DNA of 64,000 nucleotides from Epilithonimonas caeni DSM 17710 (GCF_000426465.1 NZ_AUFK01000009.1:124001-188000); one strand, 5' to 3'. Positions 16,089 to 24,827 are shown, numbered from the stretch's first letter. Numbers and translations: made by a program. The notes: generated by a model not told the origin, from the letters alone.

Positions 16089-16966
16089 TATTCTTCGTAA
16101 GTTTTTATGGCATCCTTATATTTCCATCTTCTATGCGACCAAAGCCAATTGTCCGGGTTTTTTCTGATTGTGTTCTCCAACAATTTATGGAACTTTTTCA
16201 CGACCTCGTGCTCCACAAATTTTTCTCCATCCGGATAAATTCTATGGTAATTCACTTGGTAAAATCCTCGTTTCACTTTCTTCATTTCACAATAGATAAA
16301 AACCATATCCATTCTAGTAGATAACTTGTCATATCCAATGAAAGCCGGGGTCTTTTGATTCAGAAACTTTAGTCCATAATTAACAGAATGTACGTTCGGA
16401 GTTTGGTCAGCTACGAACATATAAGCTGAATTTCCGTTATTTTGGTTTCGGAAGATGTGTTTGATGACTTCTGTCGCTTCAAGGGATTTGTTATTGAATC
16501 TATTCCTGATTAGTTTGATCTTTTCTTCCCAAAAAGGGCTGCTCATCTTACGATAGACGGGATGACAATCTTTCTGAGGGATAAGTGTCGCCAATGCATT
16601 GAACCATTCCCAGTTGAAAACATGTCCGGACAACATTATGATATTTTTGCCCTCGTCCTTTGCCTGTTGGAAAAGATATTGATTCAGGTGCTGCATTCTA
16701 ACCCTCGATTCGGTTTCGGAAATTGTAAAACCCTTGAGCATCTCGGCAAGGTAATCGCAGAAGTTGGAGAAGAATTTTTTCGAAATATCCTTGATTTCTT
16801 TATCCGATTTTTCAGGGAAAGAATTTCTGAGATTTTCCAAAACTTCTTTCTTCCTGTAGCCTACTATATAATAATTGACAAAGAACATTACATCTGAAAA
16901 GAAATATAATATTCTGAGTGGTAATCTGGAAATTAGTAATAATATGCCGAATAAAAATTGATTCAA
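16088..16966 (-). CDS. Lysophospholipid/lipid A acyltransferase family protein
   Basis: A 292-residue protein of the LpxL/HtrB (lauroyl/myristoyl acyltransferase) family. An N-terminal hydrophobic helix (about 3-30) anchors it to the inner membrane. The catalytic HxxNWE-type motif is LSGHVFNWEWF near residue 118, and VADQTPNVHSVNYGLKFLN near 190 fits the second conserved block. It probably acylates lipid A or another glycolipid. First gene of a three-gene set with the glycosyltransferase and exonuclease, both coupled by one-base overlaps. Confidence 0.85.
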   Translation of the reverse strand: MNQFLFGILLLISRLPLRILYFFSDVMFFVNYYIVGYRKKEVLENLRNSFPEKSDKEIKDISKKFFSNFCDYLAEMLKGFTISETESRVRMQHLNQYLFQQAKDEGKNIIMLSGHVFNWEWFNALATLIPQKDCHPVYRKMSSPFWEEKIKLIRNRFNNKSLEATEVIKHIFRNQNNGNSAYMFVADQTPNVHSVNYGLKFLNQKTPAFIGYDKLSTRMDMVFIYCEMKKVKRGFYQVNYHRIYPDGEKFVEHEVVKKFHKLLENTIRKNPDNWLWSHRRWKYKDAIKTYEE

Positions 16967-17052
16967 TGTATAATGAATATTGGCAAATATACTGAAAAAT
17001 GGCTGAATTTTTGACTAACTTTGGTCTTTATTAAAATCAATCATCAATAATA

Positions 17053-17601
17053 ATGAGAAAATCTGTTAAGAAATTGTTATTTGTCGGAGGTATACTTTTA
17101 TTTTCTTTTGCAAATGCCCAAACCACCGAGCTTACCAAAGAACAAATAGAAGCCAAGAAAAAGGCGGCTGCCGAAGAAAAAGCTAAATTACCTAAACCAT
17201 ACCACCCAGAGGCCAATGCAGAATTGGATATCAAAAATGCTGTAAAACTTGCTAAAAAAGAACATAAAAATGTGGTAATACAGGCTGGGGGGAACTGGTG
17301 TATCTGGTGTTTGAGATTCAATAATTATGTTCAACAAACGCCCGAACTGAAACAAATTGTTGATAATAATTACATCTACTACCATTTGAATTGGTCGCCA
17401 GAAAATAAAAATGAAAAAATCTTTACGGGTTATGGGAATCCTGGAGAGAAATTTGGTTACCCAGTATTTATAATTTTAGACGAAAACGGGAAACAGATTC
17501 ATACGCAGGATAGCGCAGTCTTAGAAGAGGGAAATGGTTATAGCCTTGAAAAAGTAAAAGACTTTTTTAATTCTTGGAAACCCAATCCAAATAAATCTTA
17601 A
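17053..17601 (+). CDS. Periplasmic thioredoxin-fold protein with CIWC motif
   Basis: A 182-residue protein with signal peptide (to about residue 23), then a highly charged stretch rich in Lys/Ala/Glu (about 27-50), then a thioredoxin fold. The active site is GGNWCIWC (Cys83, Cys86) rather than the usual CGPC, resembling DUF255/thioredoxin-7-like proteins; GYPVFIILDENG supplies the cis-Pro region. It probably acts in envelope disulfide chemistry. Convergent with rplI, from which a terminator separates it. Confidence 0.82.
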   Translation: MRKSVKKLLFVGGILLFSFANAQTTELTKEQIEAKKKAAAEEKAKLPKPYHPEANAELDIKNAVKLAKKEHKNVVIQAGGNWCIWCLRFNNYVQQTPELKQIVDNNYIYYHLNWSPENKNEKIFTGYGNPGEKFGYPVFIILDENGKQIHTQDSAVLEEGNGYSLEKVKDFFNSWKPNPNKS

Positions 17602-17621
17602 AAAACAGTTATCATAAAAAC

Positions 17622-17649
17622 AAAAACCACTTCATTTGAAGTGGTTTTT
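17622..17649. terminator. Bidirectional terminator between thioredoxin-like gene and rplI
   Basis: AAAAACCACTTC (17622-17633) pairs perfectly with GAAGTGGTTTTT (17638-17649) around a 4-nt loop, with T runs on the right and A runs on the left. A strong intrinsic terminator for both convergent units. Confidence 0.92.
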
Positions 17650-17671
17650 TTATTTTTGGATCTTTATTCGA

Positions 17672-18193
17672 TTAAGCTTCTTCAGAAGGAGTTTCTTCTT
17701 CTACTTTTGCTTTAGGCGCAGCAGCTGGTTTCGGAGCTTCTACTGGAGCGTCAGAAACGATGTCAAACTCGTAGTTGTATTCAACATTTCTATGAAGCCT
17801 TACAACTGCAGAGAATTTACCAGTTCTCTTGATCGTATTACCAGGGATTCTGATGTACTTTTTATCGACGTTAACACCAGCTTTTTCCAAAGCAGCAGCA
17901 AGGTCAGCATTGTTGATAGAACCGAATAGCTTGTCACCAGCACCCACTTTTGCAGGAATAGTAACTGTGGTTTTCTTCAATTGTTCTACAACTGCGTTAG
18001 CAGCAGCAACCAATTTAGCTTCTTCTTCTTTTCTAGATTCTAAAGTAGCTTCTAGAGCAGCTTTATTTTTAGGCGTTGCCAATAATGCAAAACCTTGAGG
18101 AATCAAGAAGTTTCTTGCATAACCTGGTTTTACGTTTACTGTATCAAACTCAAGTCCTAAGTTTTCTACATCTTTTTTTAGGATAATTTCCAT
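17672..18193 (-). CDS. rplI: Large-subunit ribosomal protein bL9
   Basis: A 173-residue bL9. The N-domain starts MEIILKKDVENLGLEFDTVNVKPGYARNFLIPQ-like, with the GYARNFL motif that binds 23S rRNA, followed by the long connecting helix and C-domain. It exceeds the usual length of about 148 by a 25-residue tail rich in Ala, Pro, Lys and Glu (APKPAAAPKAKVEEETPSEEA), which is acidic at its end. Third gene of the rpsF-rpsR-rplI operon, with a 153-bp gap carrying short direct repeats before it. Confidence 0.95.
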   Translation of the reverse strand: MEIILKKDVENLGLEFDTVNVKPGYARNFLIPQGFALLATPKNKAALEATLESRKEEEAKLVAAANAVVEQLKKTTVTIPAKVGAGDKLFGSINNADLAAALEKAGVNVDKKYIRIPGNTIKRTGKFSAVVRLHRNVEYNYEFDIVSDAPVEAPKPAAAPKAKVEEETPSEEA

Positions 18194-18210
18194 TGTTGTT
18201 GTCCTTTTTT

Positions 18211-18240
18211 AGATATTAGATTTAGATATTAGATATTAGA
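18211..18240 (-). repeat. Short direct repeats between rpsR and rplI
   Basis: AGATATTAGA occurs at 18211-18220 and again twice, overlapping, in 18224-18240. A related CTGAAATCTGAAATCTAAAT follows at about 18257-18276. They lie in the leader of rplI. No clear hairpin or open frame is visible; they look like simple-sequence expansion. Confidence 0.5.
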
Positions 18241-18346
18241 CTTTATTGGTCTGGTTTCTGAAATCTGAAATCTAAATCAAGTTAGAATTAATTAATTTAT
18301 TCAGCAACAAAAGAAGCAGACGAACCTACTTCTTTTATTATTTTTC

Positions 18347-18649
18347 TTATTTCAATAAGTCAGCTACGTAAGGCATCAAAGCAAGGTGTCTTGCTCTTTT
18401 GATCGCAGCAGATACTTTTCTTTGATATTTAAGAGAAGTCCCGGTGTATCTTCTTGGTAAGATCTTACCTTGTTCGTTTACAAATTGTAAAAGGAAGTCA
18501 GCATCTTTGTAATCTACGTGCTTAATTCCAAATTTTTTGAATCTACAATATTTCTTTTCAGATTTTGTATTGATATCAAGTGGAGTAAGAAACTTCACTT
18601 CTGATTCACCTCCAGCAGAGGCTTGTTTTGCCATATCATCTATTGCCAT
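18347..18649 (-). CDS. rpsR: Small-subunit ribosomal protein bS18
   Basis: A 100-residue bS18 with the family core [22 protein letters not shown] and [31 protein letters not shown]. An N-terminal extension of about 25 residues ([21 protein letters not shown]) precedes the core. It binds bS6 on the 30S platform, which agrees with its position 26 bp after rpsF. Confidence 0.96.
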   Translation of the reverse strand: MAIDDMAKQASAGGESEVKFLTPLDINTKSEKKYCRFKKFGIKHVDYKDADFLLQFVNEQGKILPRRYTGTSLKYQRKVSAAIKRARHLALMPYVADLLK

Positions 18650-18675
18650 TGTTTTAAAATTTTAAAGGTTAATAA

Positions 18676-19017
18676 TTAAGCTTTAGCAGATTTTAGTTTG
18701 CTTCTTCTTGTCACTGCATAATCTACAGCGTGCTTGTCAAGTTTAGTCGTTAAGTAACGGATAACTCTCTCATCACGTTTAAAAGCAGTTTCTAGGTCTG
18801 CAACTACAGTTCCTTCTCCTTTGAATTCGATAAGGGTATAAAAACCATTCTTTTTCAATTGGATAGGATAAGCCAATTTCTTAAGTCCCCAATTTTCCTT
18901 GGCAACGATTTCGCAATTGTTTGAAGTCAATAGGTCTTCAAATTTTTTCACTGCTTCCTCCACCTGAGCATCAGATAGAACGGGAGTTAAAATGAAAACA
19001 GTTTCGTAATTGTTCAT
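18676..19017 (-). CDS. rpsF: Small-subunit ribosomal protein bS6
   Basis: A 113-residue bS6 with [22 protein letters not shown] at the start and [23 protein letters not shown] in the second strand-helix unit. It forms a heterodimer with bS18 on the 30S platform. First gene of the operon rpsF-rpsR-rplI, preceded by a good promoter (19052-19081). Confidence 0.96.
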   Translation of the reverse strand: MNNYETVFILTPVLSDAQVEEAVKKFEDLLTSNNCEIVAKENWGLKKLAYPIQLKKNGFYTLIEFKGEGTVVADLETAFKRDERVIRYLTTKLDKHAVDYAVTRRSKLKSAKA

Positions 19018-19051
19018 AATGTTAATTAATTTTAATTAAAAATTCGAGTTG

Positions 19052-19081
19052 CAAAAGTACAACTTTTTTCTGAACTACAAA
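19052..19081 (-). promoter_or_regulatory. Promoter of the rpsF operon
   Basis: On the minus strand TTTG (complement of 19078-19081), an 18-bp spacer and TACTTTTG (complement of 19052-19059) fit the Bacteroidota consensus TTTG / TAnnTTTG. The -7 element is about 35 bp upstream of the rpsF ATG. Confidence 0.75.
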
Positions 19082-19094
19082 TATTTCTATAAAA

Positions 19095-19118
19095 AAATCC
19101 CGCCAATTGACGGGATTT
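19095..19118 (-). terminator. Terminator of the 19140-20768 gene
   Basis: AAATCCCG (19095-19102) and CGGGATTT (19111-19118) form an 8-bp stem with an 8-nt loop; on the minus strand it is followed by seven T or more. It lies 22 bp past the stop codon and upstream of the rpsF promoter. Confidence 0.88.
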
Positions 19119-19139
19119 GAAATTATTTAGAATCAATTG

Positions 19140-20768
19140 TTATTTCTTGATCACTTTCGTTGATGCTGTGCTTCCGTCTGCCATTGTAGTTGTTACAATA
19201 TACACACCGGCATTTAATTTACTTAAATCGATTTGAGATTTAACCTCATTCAATTCCTTAATTAGTAATTGTTTTCCGGTAGCATCAAACACTTTTACAG
19301 ATTGGATTTTTTCCGCAGCCTCAATAGTGAAGATATCTTTCACTGGATTTGGATAGGCTTTGATTCCAGTTTTAGAAACCTCATTAACTGCGAGTGTTCC
19401 AATATTTAAAGTATAGTCTTCTACTTGTCCGAAAGTTGCTGTTCCGCACGGCGTAGTATTGGAAGAAGATGAGCTTGTGTCATTCAATCTCACTCTCATG
19501 CGGGTTGCTCCTATGGTTGTTCCGGCAGGAATAGTGATTGATCCTGTCCAAGGTGATACCCCTATAGGAGTAACGAGGACTTGCTCACCTGCATCGTCAA
19601 AATCCTTATCGTTATTAAGGTCTATCCAAACCATAACCTGATCAGCATCAAAGGATGTTCCGGTGAATGAAGCTGTGAAGGTGTAGGTCGAACCAACCAG
19701 TACGTTCCCTACAACAGATGTAAAATCCTCGTATCCTGCCGTAGCTGTCGAATTGTTATTAATATCTGCGAAGGTAACATTACTTATTTTTTCCCAACTT
19801 GTAGAAGTTGCGCCAGCTGTACAATAAGTAGCTGCTGCTGTAGTGAAAGAGTAAACTGTACATCCGGTTGCAGATCCCACTGTATTCTTAGGAACTACTT
19901 TCCAATAATAGGTAGATGACAGGTCTAAGGAAGCCGCAGTATAGCTTGTTCCCGTTACATTTTGGACAAGAGTTGTTGGATTAGGGTTTTTGTCTAAATA
20001 TACGTCATAGGATTCAGCTCCGGCAGATTGCGCCCAAGATAATGTTGTGGATGTGAATGCTACATCAATGGCTCCGTTTGCCGGAGATGTTAAAGTGGAG
20101 CAGTTTGGAGCGGTAGTTGGTGCAATTGAAGTTGTTACTTTGAAATCATCAACAGCAAAGCCAAACTGATCTGTAGAAGAACATTGTATAGCGATATATA
20201 CTTGTTGTCCTGCATAAGCGCTCAAGCTAGTTGTGAATTCATGCCAAGTAACATCTGATGGTGTAGTTTGTACAGCTGATAACGGCGTGAAATCTGCAAC
20301 AGCAGTACCGGTAGTAGAGATGTAAACCCTGTATTTTTCTGCACCATAGGTAGCATCACAGCTTTTTGCCCAAAAGCTCAATGCTCCTCCATCGGCAGCA
20401 AGTTGGATTTTCGGAGAAATAAGCCAGTCATTGTTAGACGCACCACTAGAGAGATAAAAAGAAGTCATTGTTTTTTGACCTGTTCTTGCAGTCCAGTTGG
20501 AAGTACTAGTAGGAGTTAAAACAGGAGTGGTAGTGGTAGAGTTAAATACTTGAAAAGCTTTGTTAGTACCATTCCCGTTGGGGAATGTTATACCATTAAA
20601 TCCTCCAGATGGACTATTGTCTACATCAAGTAAAGTCCAGCTGCCAACATTTGAAATTGCGAAGTCGGTATAACTTTCAAAGCTGTCTTGAAATACGACA
20701 TACTGTGCGTTTACAGTGTTTGTCGTTAAACCGGCTATGGCCAGTAAAGAAAATAGAATTTTTTTCAT
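19140..20768 (-). CDS. Multidomain T9SS-sorted secreted protein
   Basis: A 542-residue exported protein. After the signal peptide (to about residue 21) comes a choice-of-anchor J module (about 22-210, with FQDSFESYTDF and NDWLISPKIQL), then a fibronectin type III-like domain (about 218-310; WKVVPKNTVGSATGCTVYSF), then a GEVED-type domain (about 315-455; WIDLNNDKDFDDAGE and GQVEDYTL), and a T9SS sorting domain (about 465-542; KAYPNPVKDIFTI...KVIKK). This build is typical of cell-surface adhesins or secreted protease-associated proteins. No catalytic residues are evident. Confidence 0.85.
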   Translation of the reverse strand: MKKILFSLLAIAGLTTNTVNAQYVVFQDSFESYTDFAISNVGSWTLLDVDNSPSGGFNGITFPNGNGTNKAFQVFNSTTTTPVLTPTSTSNWTARTGQKTMTSFYLSSGASNNDWLISPKIQLAADGGALSFWAKSCDATYGAEKYRVYISTTGTAVADFTPLSAVQTTPSDVTWHEFTTSLSAYAGQQVYIAIQCSSTDQFGFAVDDFKVTTSIAPTTAPNCSTLTSPANGAIDVAFTSTTLSWAQSAGAESYDVYLDKNPNPTTLVQNVTGTSYTAASLDLSSTYYWKVVPKNTVGSATGCTVYSFTTAAATYCTAGATSTSWEKISNVTFADINNNSTATAGYEDFTSVVGNVLVGSTYTFTASFTGTSFDADQVMVWIDLNNDKDFDDAGEQVLVTPIGVSPWTGSITIPAGTTIGATRMRVRLNDTSSSSSNTTPCGTATFGQVEDYTLNIGTLAVNEVSKTGIKAYPNPVKDIFTIEAAEKIQSVKVFDATGKQLLIKELNEVKSQIDLSKLNAGVYIVTTTMADGSTASTKVIKK

Positions 20769-20790
20769 AAAATTAATTTTTTAATTCTCT

Positions 20791-20822
20791 CAAATTTAGT
20801 TAAATTATTTTGAAATAACCAA
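20791..20822 (-). promoter_or_regulatory. Promoter of the 19140-20768 gene
   Basis: On the minus strand TAAATTTG (complement of 20791-20798) matches the -7 consensus, with a TTG (complement of 20820-20822) 21 bp upstream. The remainder of the 268-bp gap to folP is very AT-rich with no open frame or strong hairpin. Confidence 0.55.
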
Positions 20823-21036
20823 GTATTTTTTAATAAAATTATTAAATATATACTTGTTTTGGGTTTTTGTTGCATTGTAATTTGTTTAAATAATTACTTA
20901 TCCATGCTAAATTTTTATAAAAATTTCTATATTGATTGAGTGTTTTAGAATTTTTGCGAAAATTTTACCTAAAAATTAAATTCTATTTTATTTTACTGCC
21001 AGATCGTTTTAATAATATGAAGATCTAGATAATAAT

Positions 21037-21864
21037 TTAAATAACTAAAGTTTCAGGATTATGAAGACGAATGATATTCGCTCCTTTTTTTAATAACTTA
21101 TGATGTAAATCTAATGTTTCTCTTTCAACTTCGTTCGGTTGTTTTCTGAGAGGCTTATAGATGAATGATTTTTTTGAAATCCCGGCCAGGATTGGCAATT
21201 GGCCAAATCCAATATATTCGAAATCGTCAATCATTTTATACTGGTCTTCAACGGTTTTCCCAAACCCGAATCCTGGGTCGAGAATGATATCTTTGATCCC
21301 TTTTTGTCTTAAAAGATTTACTTTTTCAGCGAAAAATCGATTGATTGAAATAATAATATCATCAAATTTGATCTTTTCATGCATCAATCCATAAGTTGGA
21401 TTGACGTGCATTAATATATAAGGCAAGCCGGTCATTGCGACCGAGTCTAATAATTCAGGATCAAATTGACCGGCAGAGATATCATTAACCAAATCAATTC
21501 CTTCATCAAATCCAAATTGTACAACATCCGAATAAAATGTATCAAGAGAAATCAAACTCTCCGGAAATTCTTTTTTAATTAATGAAATAACGTTTCCAAT
21601 TCTTCTGATTTCTTCATCAGCTTTCAAAAATTCGGAATTTGGACGAGTTGACTGTGCGCCAACATCGATAATAGTTGCGCCATTTTTTAATAAATTTTCA
21701 GCTTGTTGCAAAGCTGATTTTTCATTGTTGAATTTCCCACCATCAGAAAAAGAATCTGGAGTCAGATTCAAGATTCCCATTAGTTTGGGCTTTGACAGGT
21801 CAAGCAATCTGCCATTACAATTGATTGAGAAAAACCTGGAATGGTTAGTTGAAAAAAAGTCCAT
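21037..21864 (-). CDS. folP: Dihydropteroate synthase
   Basis: A 275-residue TIM-barrel enzyme that joins p-aminobenzoate and pterin pyrophosphate in folate synthesis. It shows LMGILNLTPDSFSDGGKF (the N-terminal pterin-binding signature), GATIIDVGAQSTRPNS, VNDISAGQFDPELL, and ILDPGFGFGKTVEDQYKMI. Length is standard. A -7 element TATTTTTG (complement of 21869-21876) is only a few bases upstream of the ATG, so the mRNA may be almost leaderless. Divergent from the DUF1599 operon. Confidence 0.94.
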   Translation of the reverse strand: MDFFSTNHSRFFSINCNGRLLDLSKPKLMGILNLTPDSFSDGGKFNNEKSALQQAENLLKNGATIIDVGAQSTRPNSEFLKADEEIRRIGNVISLIKKEFPESLISLDTFYSDVVQFGFDEGIDLVNDISAGQFDPELLDSVAMTGLPYILMHVNPTYGLMHEKIKFDDIIISINRFFAEKVNLLRQKGIKDIILDPGFGFGKTVEDQYKMIDDFEYIGFGQLPILAGISKKSFIYKPLRKQPNEVERETLDLHHKLLKKGANIIRLHNPETLVI

Positions 21865-21868
21865 ATCA

Positions 21869-21876
21869 CAAAAATA
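21869..21876 (-). promoter_or_regulatory. -7 element of folP
   Basis: TATTTTTG on the minus strand matches TAnnTTTG and ends 5 bp before the folP start codon. No clear -33 TTTG is present at the usual distance, so confidence is moderate. Confidence 0.45.
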
Positions 21877-21970
21877 AAATTTAGTTGTGAGTTATTAAGT
21901 ATCAGTCCTAAGTTATTTTTATAGATTCAAAAACTGATAACCTTCAACTTTTAACTTTCAACTAAATTTG

Positions 21971-21978
21971 TATCTTTG
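21971..21978 (+). promoter_or_regulatory. -7 element of the DUF1599-tpiA operon
   Basis: TATCTTTG is an exact TAnnTTTG match 17 bp upstream of the ATG at 21996. A T-rich block lies upstream but without a clean TTTG at 17-23 bp. Confidence 0.55.
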
Positions 21979-21995
21979 AACCAATAGACAGATTT

Positions 21996-22538
21996 ATGCA
22001 CAATACATCCGCCCAGTTTGACGACGTTATAAAGGTTTGCAGAGAGCTTTTTCAGAAGAAAATGAAAGATTATGGAACGGCGTGGCGTGTTCTTCGCCCC
22101 AGTTCTATCACAGATCAGATCTATATCAAAGTCAATAGAATCAGAACGTTACAAATGACGGATGTGAAAATGGTGGATGAAAGTGAAGAAGATGAATTCA
22201 TCGCCATCATCAATTATTCCATCATCGGATTGATCCAGTTGGAAAAGGGTTTTTCTGATGAACTGAATGCTGATCCCGAGGAGATCATCCATCTTTATGA
22301 TTTTTACGCTCAAAAGGCAAAAGAACTGATGGAACGCAAAAATCACGATTACGGCGAAGCCTGGAGAGATATGAGAATTTCTTCGATTACCGATTTGATT
22401 TATCAAAAGGTTTTGAGAACCAAACAGATAGAGGATAACCAAGGAGCGACGTTGGTTTCGGAAGGGTTGGATGCGAACTATTTTGATATGCTGAATTATG
22501 CTGTTTTCTGTTTGATTAAATTTAAAATTAACTCTTGA
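21996..22538 (+). CDS. DUF1599 domain protein with internal duplication
   Basis: A 180-residue soluble protein made of two related halves: MKDYGTAWRVLRPSSITDQIYIKVNRI (about 25-51) and KNHDYGEAWRDMRISSITDLIYQKVLR (about 115-141) match in register, including K-x-Y-G-x-A-W-R and S-S-I-T-D-x-I-Y-x-K-V. I recognise it as DUF1599; biochemical function is unknown to me (a nucleotide-pyrophosphohydrolase-like helical fold is possible). First gene of an operon with BT_3928-like, TerB-like and tpiA genes. Confidence 0.85.
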   Translation: MHNTSAQFDDVIKVCRELFQKKMKDYGTAWRVLRPSSITDQIYIKVNRIRTLQMTDVKMVDESEEDEFIAIINYSIIGLIQLEKGFSDELNADPEEIIHLYDFYAQKAKELMERKNHDYGEAWRDMRISSITDLIYQKVLRTKQIEDNQGATLVSEGLDANYFDMLNYAVFCLIKFKINS

Positions 22539-22564
22539 TCAATTATAACGTCAATACATAAACT

Positions 22565-23641
22565 ATGCGCACAATTTTACGATATATTGTTTCTTTGATA
22601 TTCATCGCATCAGGCTTCGTGAAAGCCGTTGATTTGAAAGGATTTTCTTTCAAGTTGGAAGAATATTTCTCACCAATTGTTTTCAACCTGCCGTTTTTGG
22701 AAAAATATGCTCTGGCATTTTCAATTATTGTAGTTGTTCTGGAATTGGTTTTAGGATTTATGTTATTGATGAAAATCAAACTTAAGGAAACACTTTATGC
22801 ATTGATTGCCCTTTGCGTTTTCTTTGGTTTCCTTACATTTTATTCCGCTTATTATAATGTCGTTACAGATTGCGGGTGTTTCGGAGATGCGTTGAAATTC
22901 ACACCTTGGCAGTCATTCTGGAAAGATATTACACTTTTGGTTTTATTGTTGATTCTGGCGGTTCTTTACAGAAAAAGAGAAGAAGATGAAAAGGTGAGAT
23001 TCGGGAAATTACCATTGTTAGGCGTTTTTGTTTTGGTCATGATTTTTGTGATGTACAGAGGAATTGCACACGAACCGATGATAGATTTCAGAGCTTATTC
23101 TATTGGAACTGACCTAGCAGCTGAGAAAGAGAAAATCAATAAAAATCCTTCGGAATACAAGACTTTTTATTCGCTTAAAAATTCCAAAACCGGCGAAGTG
23201 AAAAAAGTGGATCAAGACGAATATATCAATAAGGAATATTGGAAAGATACAACCTGGAAGATCGAAGACGGAAAAACAACTTCCGAAATCACGAAAAAAG
23301 GCTACGAATCCGAGATTTCAAAATTTAAGATTGAAGATGCCAATGGAAATCCGATCACAGACGAAATTCTGAAGGAGCCAAGAGTTGTTTTGGTTTTTAC
23401 CTACAAACCAAAAGAAGCAGATTTAGAATTAGTTAAAAAAACTGAAACTAAAGCCCTGACAGAAAAAGCCAAAGTTTATGGTGTCAGCACGCAGCCTGAT
23501 TTTTACAAACAGATCCCGAATTATCTAATGGACGAGATTGCTATCAAAACCATCGCGAGAAGCAATCCTTTTGTATTGATTTTGGAAAAAGGGAAAATAG
23601 TTGAGAAATTGGGCGCAAAAGATTATTTAAATCAAGATTAA
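22565..23641 (+). CDS. BT_3928-like membrane protein, DoxX/MauE-type N-terminus
   Basis: A 358-residue inner-membrane protein. Four hydrophobic helices occupy about residues 5-150, and a conserved TDCGCFGDALKF motif (about 98-109) resembles DoxX/MauE proteins that handle electrons or disulfides. A fifth hydrophobic segment (about 148-165) leads into a C-terminal domain of about 190 residues resembling an extracytoplasmic thioredoxin-like fold without a CxxC. Role unknown; redox function is inferred from the CGC motif. Second gene of the operon. Confidence 0.78.
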   Translation: MRTILRYIVSLIFIASGFVKAVDLKGFSFKLEEYFSPIVFNLPFLEKYALAFSIIVVVLELVLGFMLLMKIKLKETLYALIALCVFFGFLTFYSAYYNVVTDCGCFGDALKFTPWQSFWKDITLLVLLLILAVLYRKREEDEKVRFGKLPLLGVFVLVMIFVMYRGIAHEPMIDFRAYSIGTDLAAEKEKINKNPSEYKTFYSLKNSKTGEVKKVDQDEYINKEYWKDTTWKIEDGKTTSEITKKGYESEISKFKIEDANGNPITDEILKEPRVVLVFTYKPKEADLELVKKTETKALTEKAKVYGVSTQPDFYKQIPNYLMDEIAIKTIARSNPFVLILEKGKIVEKLGAKDYLNQD

Positions 23642-23649
23642 ATTATATA

Positions 23650-24000
23650 ATGAGAAAATCAAATAAACCTATCGCAGGCTATCATTTGTTAATGATTTTG
23701 TCCGCTGTAGATGGCATTATCAAACCAGAAGAAGGGCTTAAAGTCCAGGAATATATGGCGGAAGAATTCCCTTTTCGTTTGAATCTGGACGACGAATTAG
23801 AGATCATTGCCCAACTTACAGCCGACCAATGGCAGGAACACTTCGAGTTCCATGCAAAATGTTTCGAGGAAGATTCTACAGAAGCAGAAAGAAAAAACTT
23901 CATCCAGTTTGCAAAATCACTCATAAAAGCTGATAATGAGGTGACAGATGAAGAACATCAGTTTTACACACTACTAAAAAATATTTGGAAATTAAATTAA
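23650..24000 (+). CDS. TerB-like helical protein
   Basis: A 116-residue, all-helical, acidic protein. The LMILSAVDGIIKPEEGLKVQEYM opening and the later FAKSLIKADNEVTDEEHQFYTLLKNIW resemble the two helical hairpins of the TerB/tellurite-resistance domain, with D-G and D-N-E-V-T-D-E-E acidic turns that could bind metal. No other ter genes are nearby, so it is not a tellurite cluster. It lies between the BT_3928-like gene and tpiA with gaps under 10 bp. Confidence 0.7.
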   Translation: MRKSNKPIAGYHLLMILSAVDGIIKPEEGLKVQEYMAEEFPFRLNLDDELEIIAQLTADQWQEHFEFHAKCFEEDSTEAERKNFIQFAKSLIKADNEVTDEEHQFYTLLKNIWKLN

Positions 24001-24006
24001 AATATA

Positions 24007-24768
24007 ATGAGAAAGAACATTGTTGCAGGAAACTGGAAAATGAACAAAACCTATTCTGAAGCTCAGGAATTGATGGCTCAGCTTTTAGAATACAAAAAAA
24101 ATAATACAACCAACTGCGAGGTTTATATCGCGCCGCCGGCTTTATATCTTACTGCAGCTAGAGAAGTTTTTAAAAATAATGAGGTAGGCGTATTCGCACA
24201 GGATGTTTCAGAATATGCAAGTGGTGCTTACACAGGTGAGATTTCTGTGGATATGCTGGCTTCTGTAGATGCAGACGGAAGCTTGGTTTCACACTCGGAG
24301 AGAAGAACTTTCCACGGAGAGACTGACAGCCACGCCAACAGAAAGGTAAAAGCACTTTTGGACAAAGGTTTGACACCCATCTATTGCAACGGTGAAAAAT
24401 TGGAAGAAAGAAAAGCGGGAAGGCATTTTGAAGTTGTCAAAAATCAAACTGAAACGGCTCTTTTCACTTTATCTGCTGAAGAGATCAAAAAAGTGGTGAT
24501 CGCCTACGAACCGGTTTGGGCAATCGGAACCGGTGAAACGGCGACTGCAGAACAAGCACAGGAAGTTCACGCCTATATAAGAAGCCTGATTGCTGACAAA
24601 TATGGAAAAGAAGTCGCTGATGAAGTTTCTATCCTTTACGGAGGAAGTGTAAAGCCCGACAATGCTAAAGAGATCTTCTCTCAACCGGATGTTGATGGAG
24701 GTTTGATCGGTGGTGCAGCACTTAAGATCGAAGATTTCTCAAAGATCATCGAAGGATTCAATTCTTAA
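24007..24768 (+). CDS. tpiA: Triosephosphate isomerase
   Basis: A 253-residue TIM. Catalytic residues are all visible: Lys11 in GNWKMNK, His96 in VSHSERR, and Glu168 in AYEPVWAIGTG, with the phosphate-binding YGGSV and IGGAAL loops near the end. It interconverts dihydroxyacetone phosphate and glyceraldehyde 3-phosphate. Last gene of its operon; a terminator follows at 24828-24860. Confidence 0.97.
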   Translation: MRKNIVAGNWKMNKTYSEAQELMAQLLEYKKNNTTNCEVYIAPPALYLTAAREVFKNNEVGVFAQDVSEYASGAYTGEISVDMLASVDADGSLVSHSERRTFHGETDSHANRKVKALLDKGLTPIYCNGEKLEERKAGRHFEVVKNQTETALFTLSAEEIKKVVIAYEPVWAIGTGETATAEQAQEVHAYIRSLIADKYGKEVADEVSILYGGSVKPDNAKEIFSQPDVDGGLIGGAALKIEDFSKIIEGFNS

Positions 24769-24827
24769 AATAAATTCCTCACAAAACCTTGTCGTAGTTC
24801 AGGTCTTTGGCAAGGTTTAATTTTGTA

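Noticed and set aside
19121-19135. TTAGAAT-like half-site as an extra Fur box near rpsF
   Set aside because: Only the left half matches, it lies at the 3' end of another gene and 40 bp above the rpsF promoter, and a ribosomal operon is not an expected iron target.
23650-24000. Tellurite-resistance gene cluster
   Set aside because: Only one TerB-like protein is present, inside a tpiA operon, with no terACDE or related genes.
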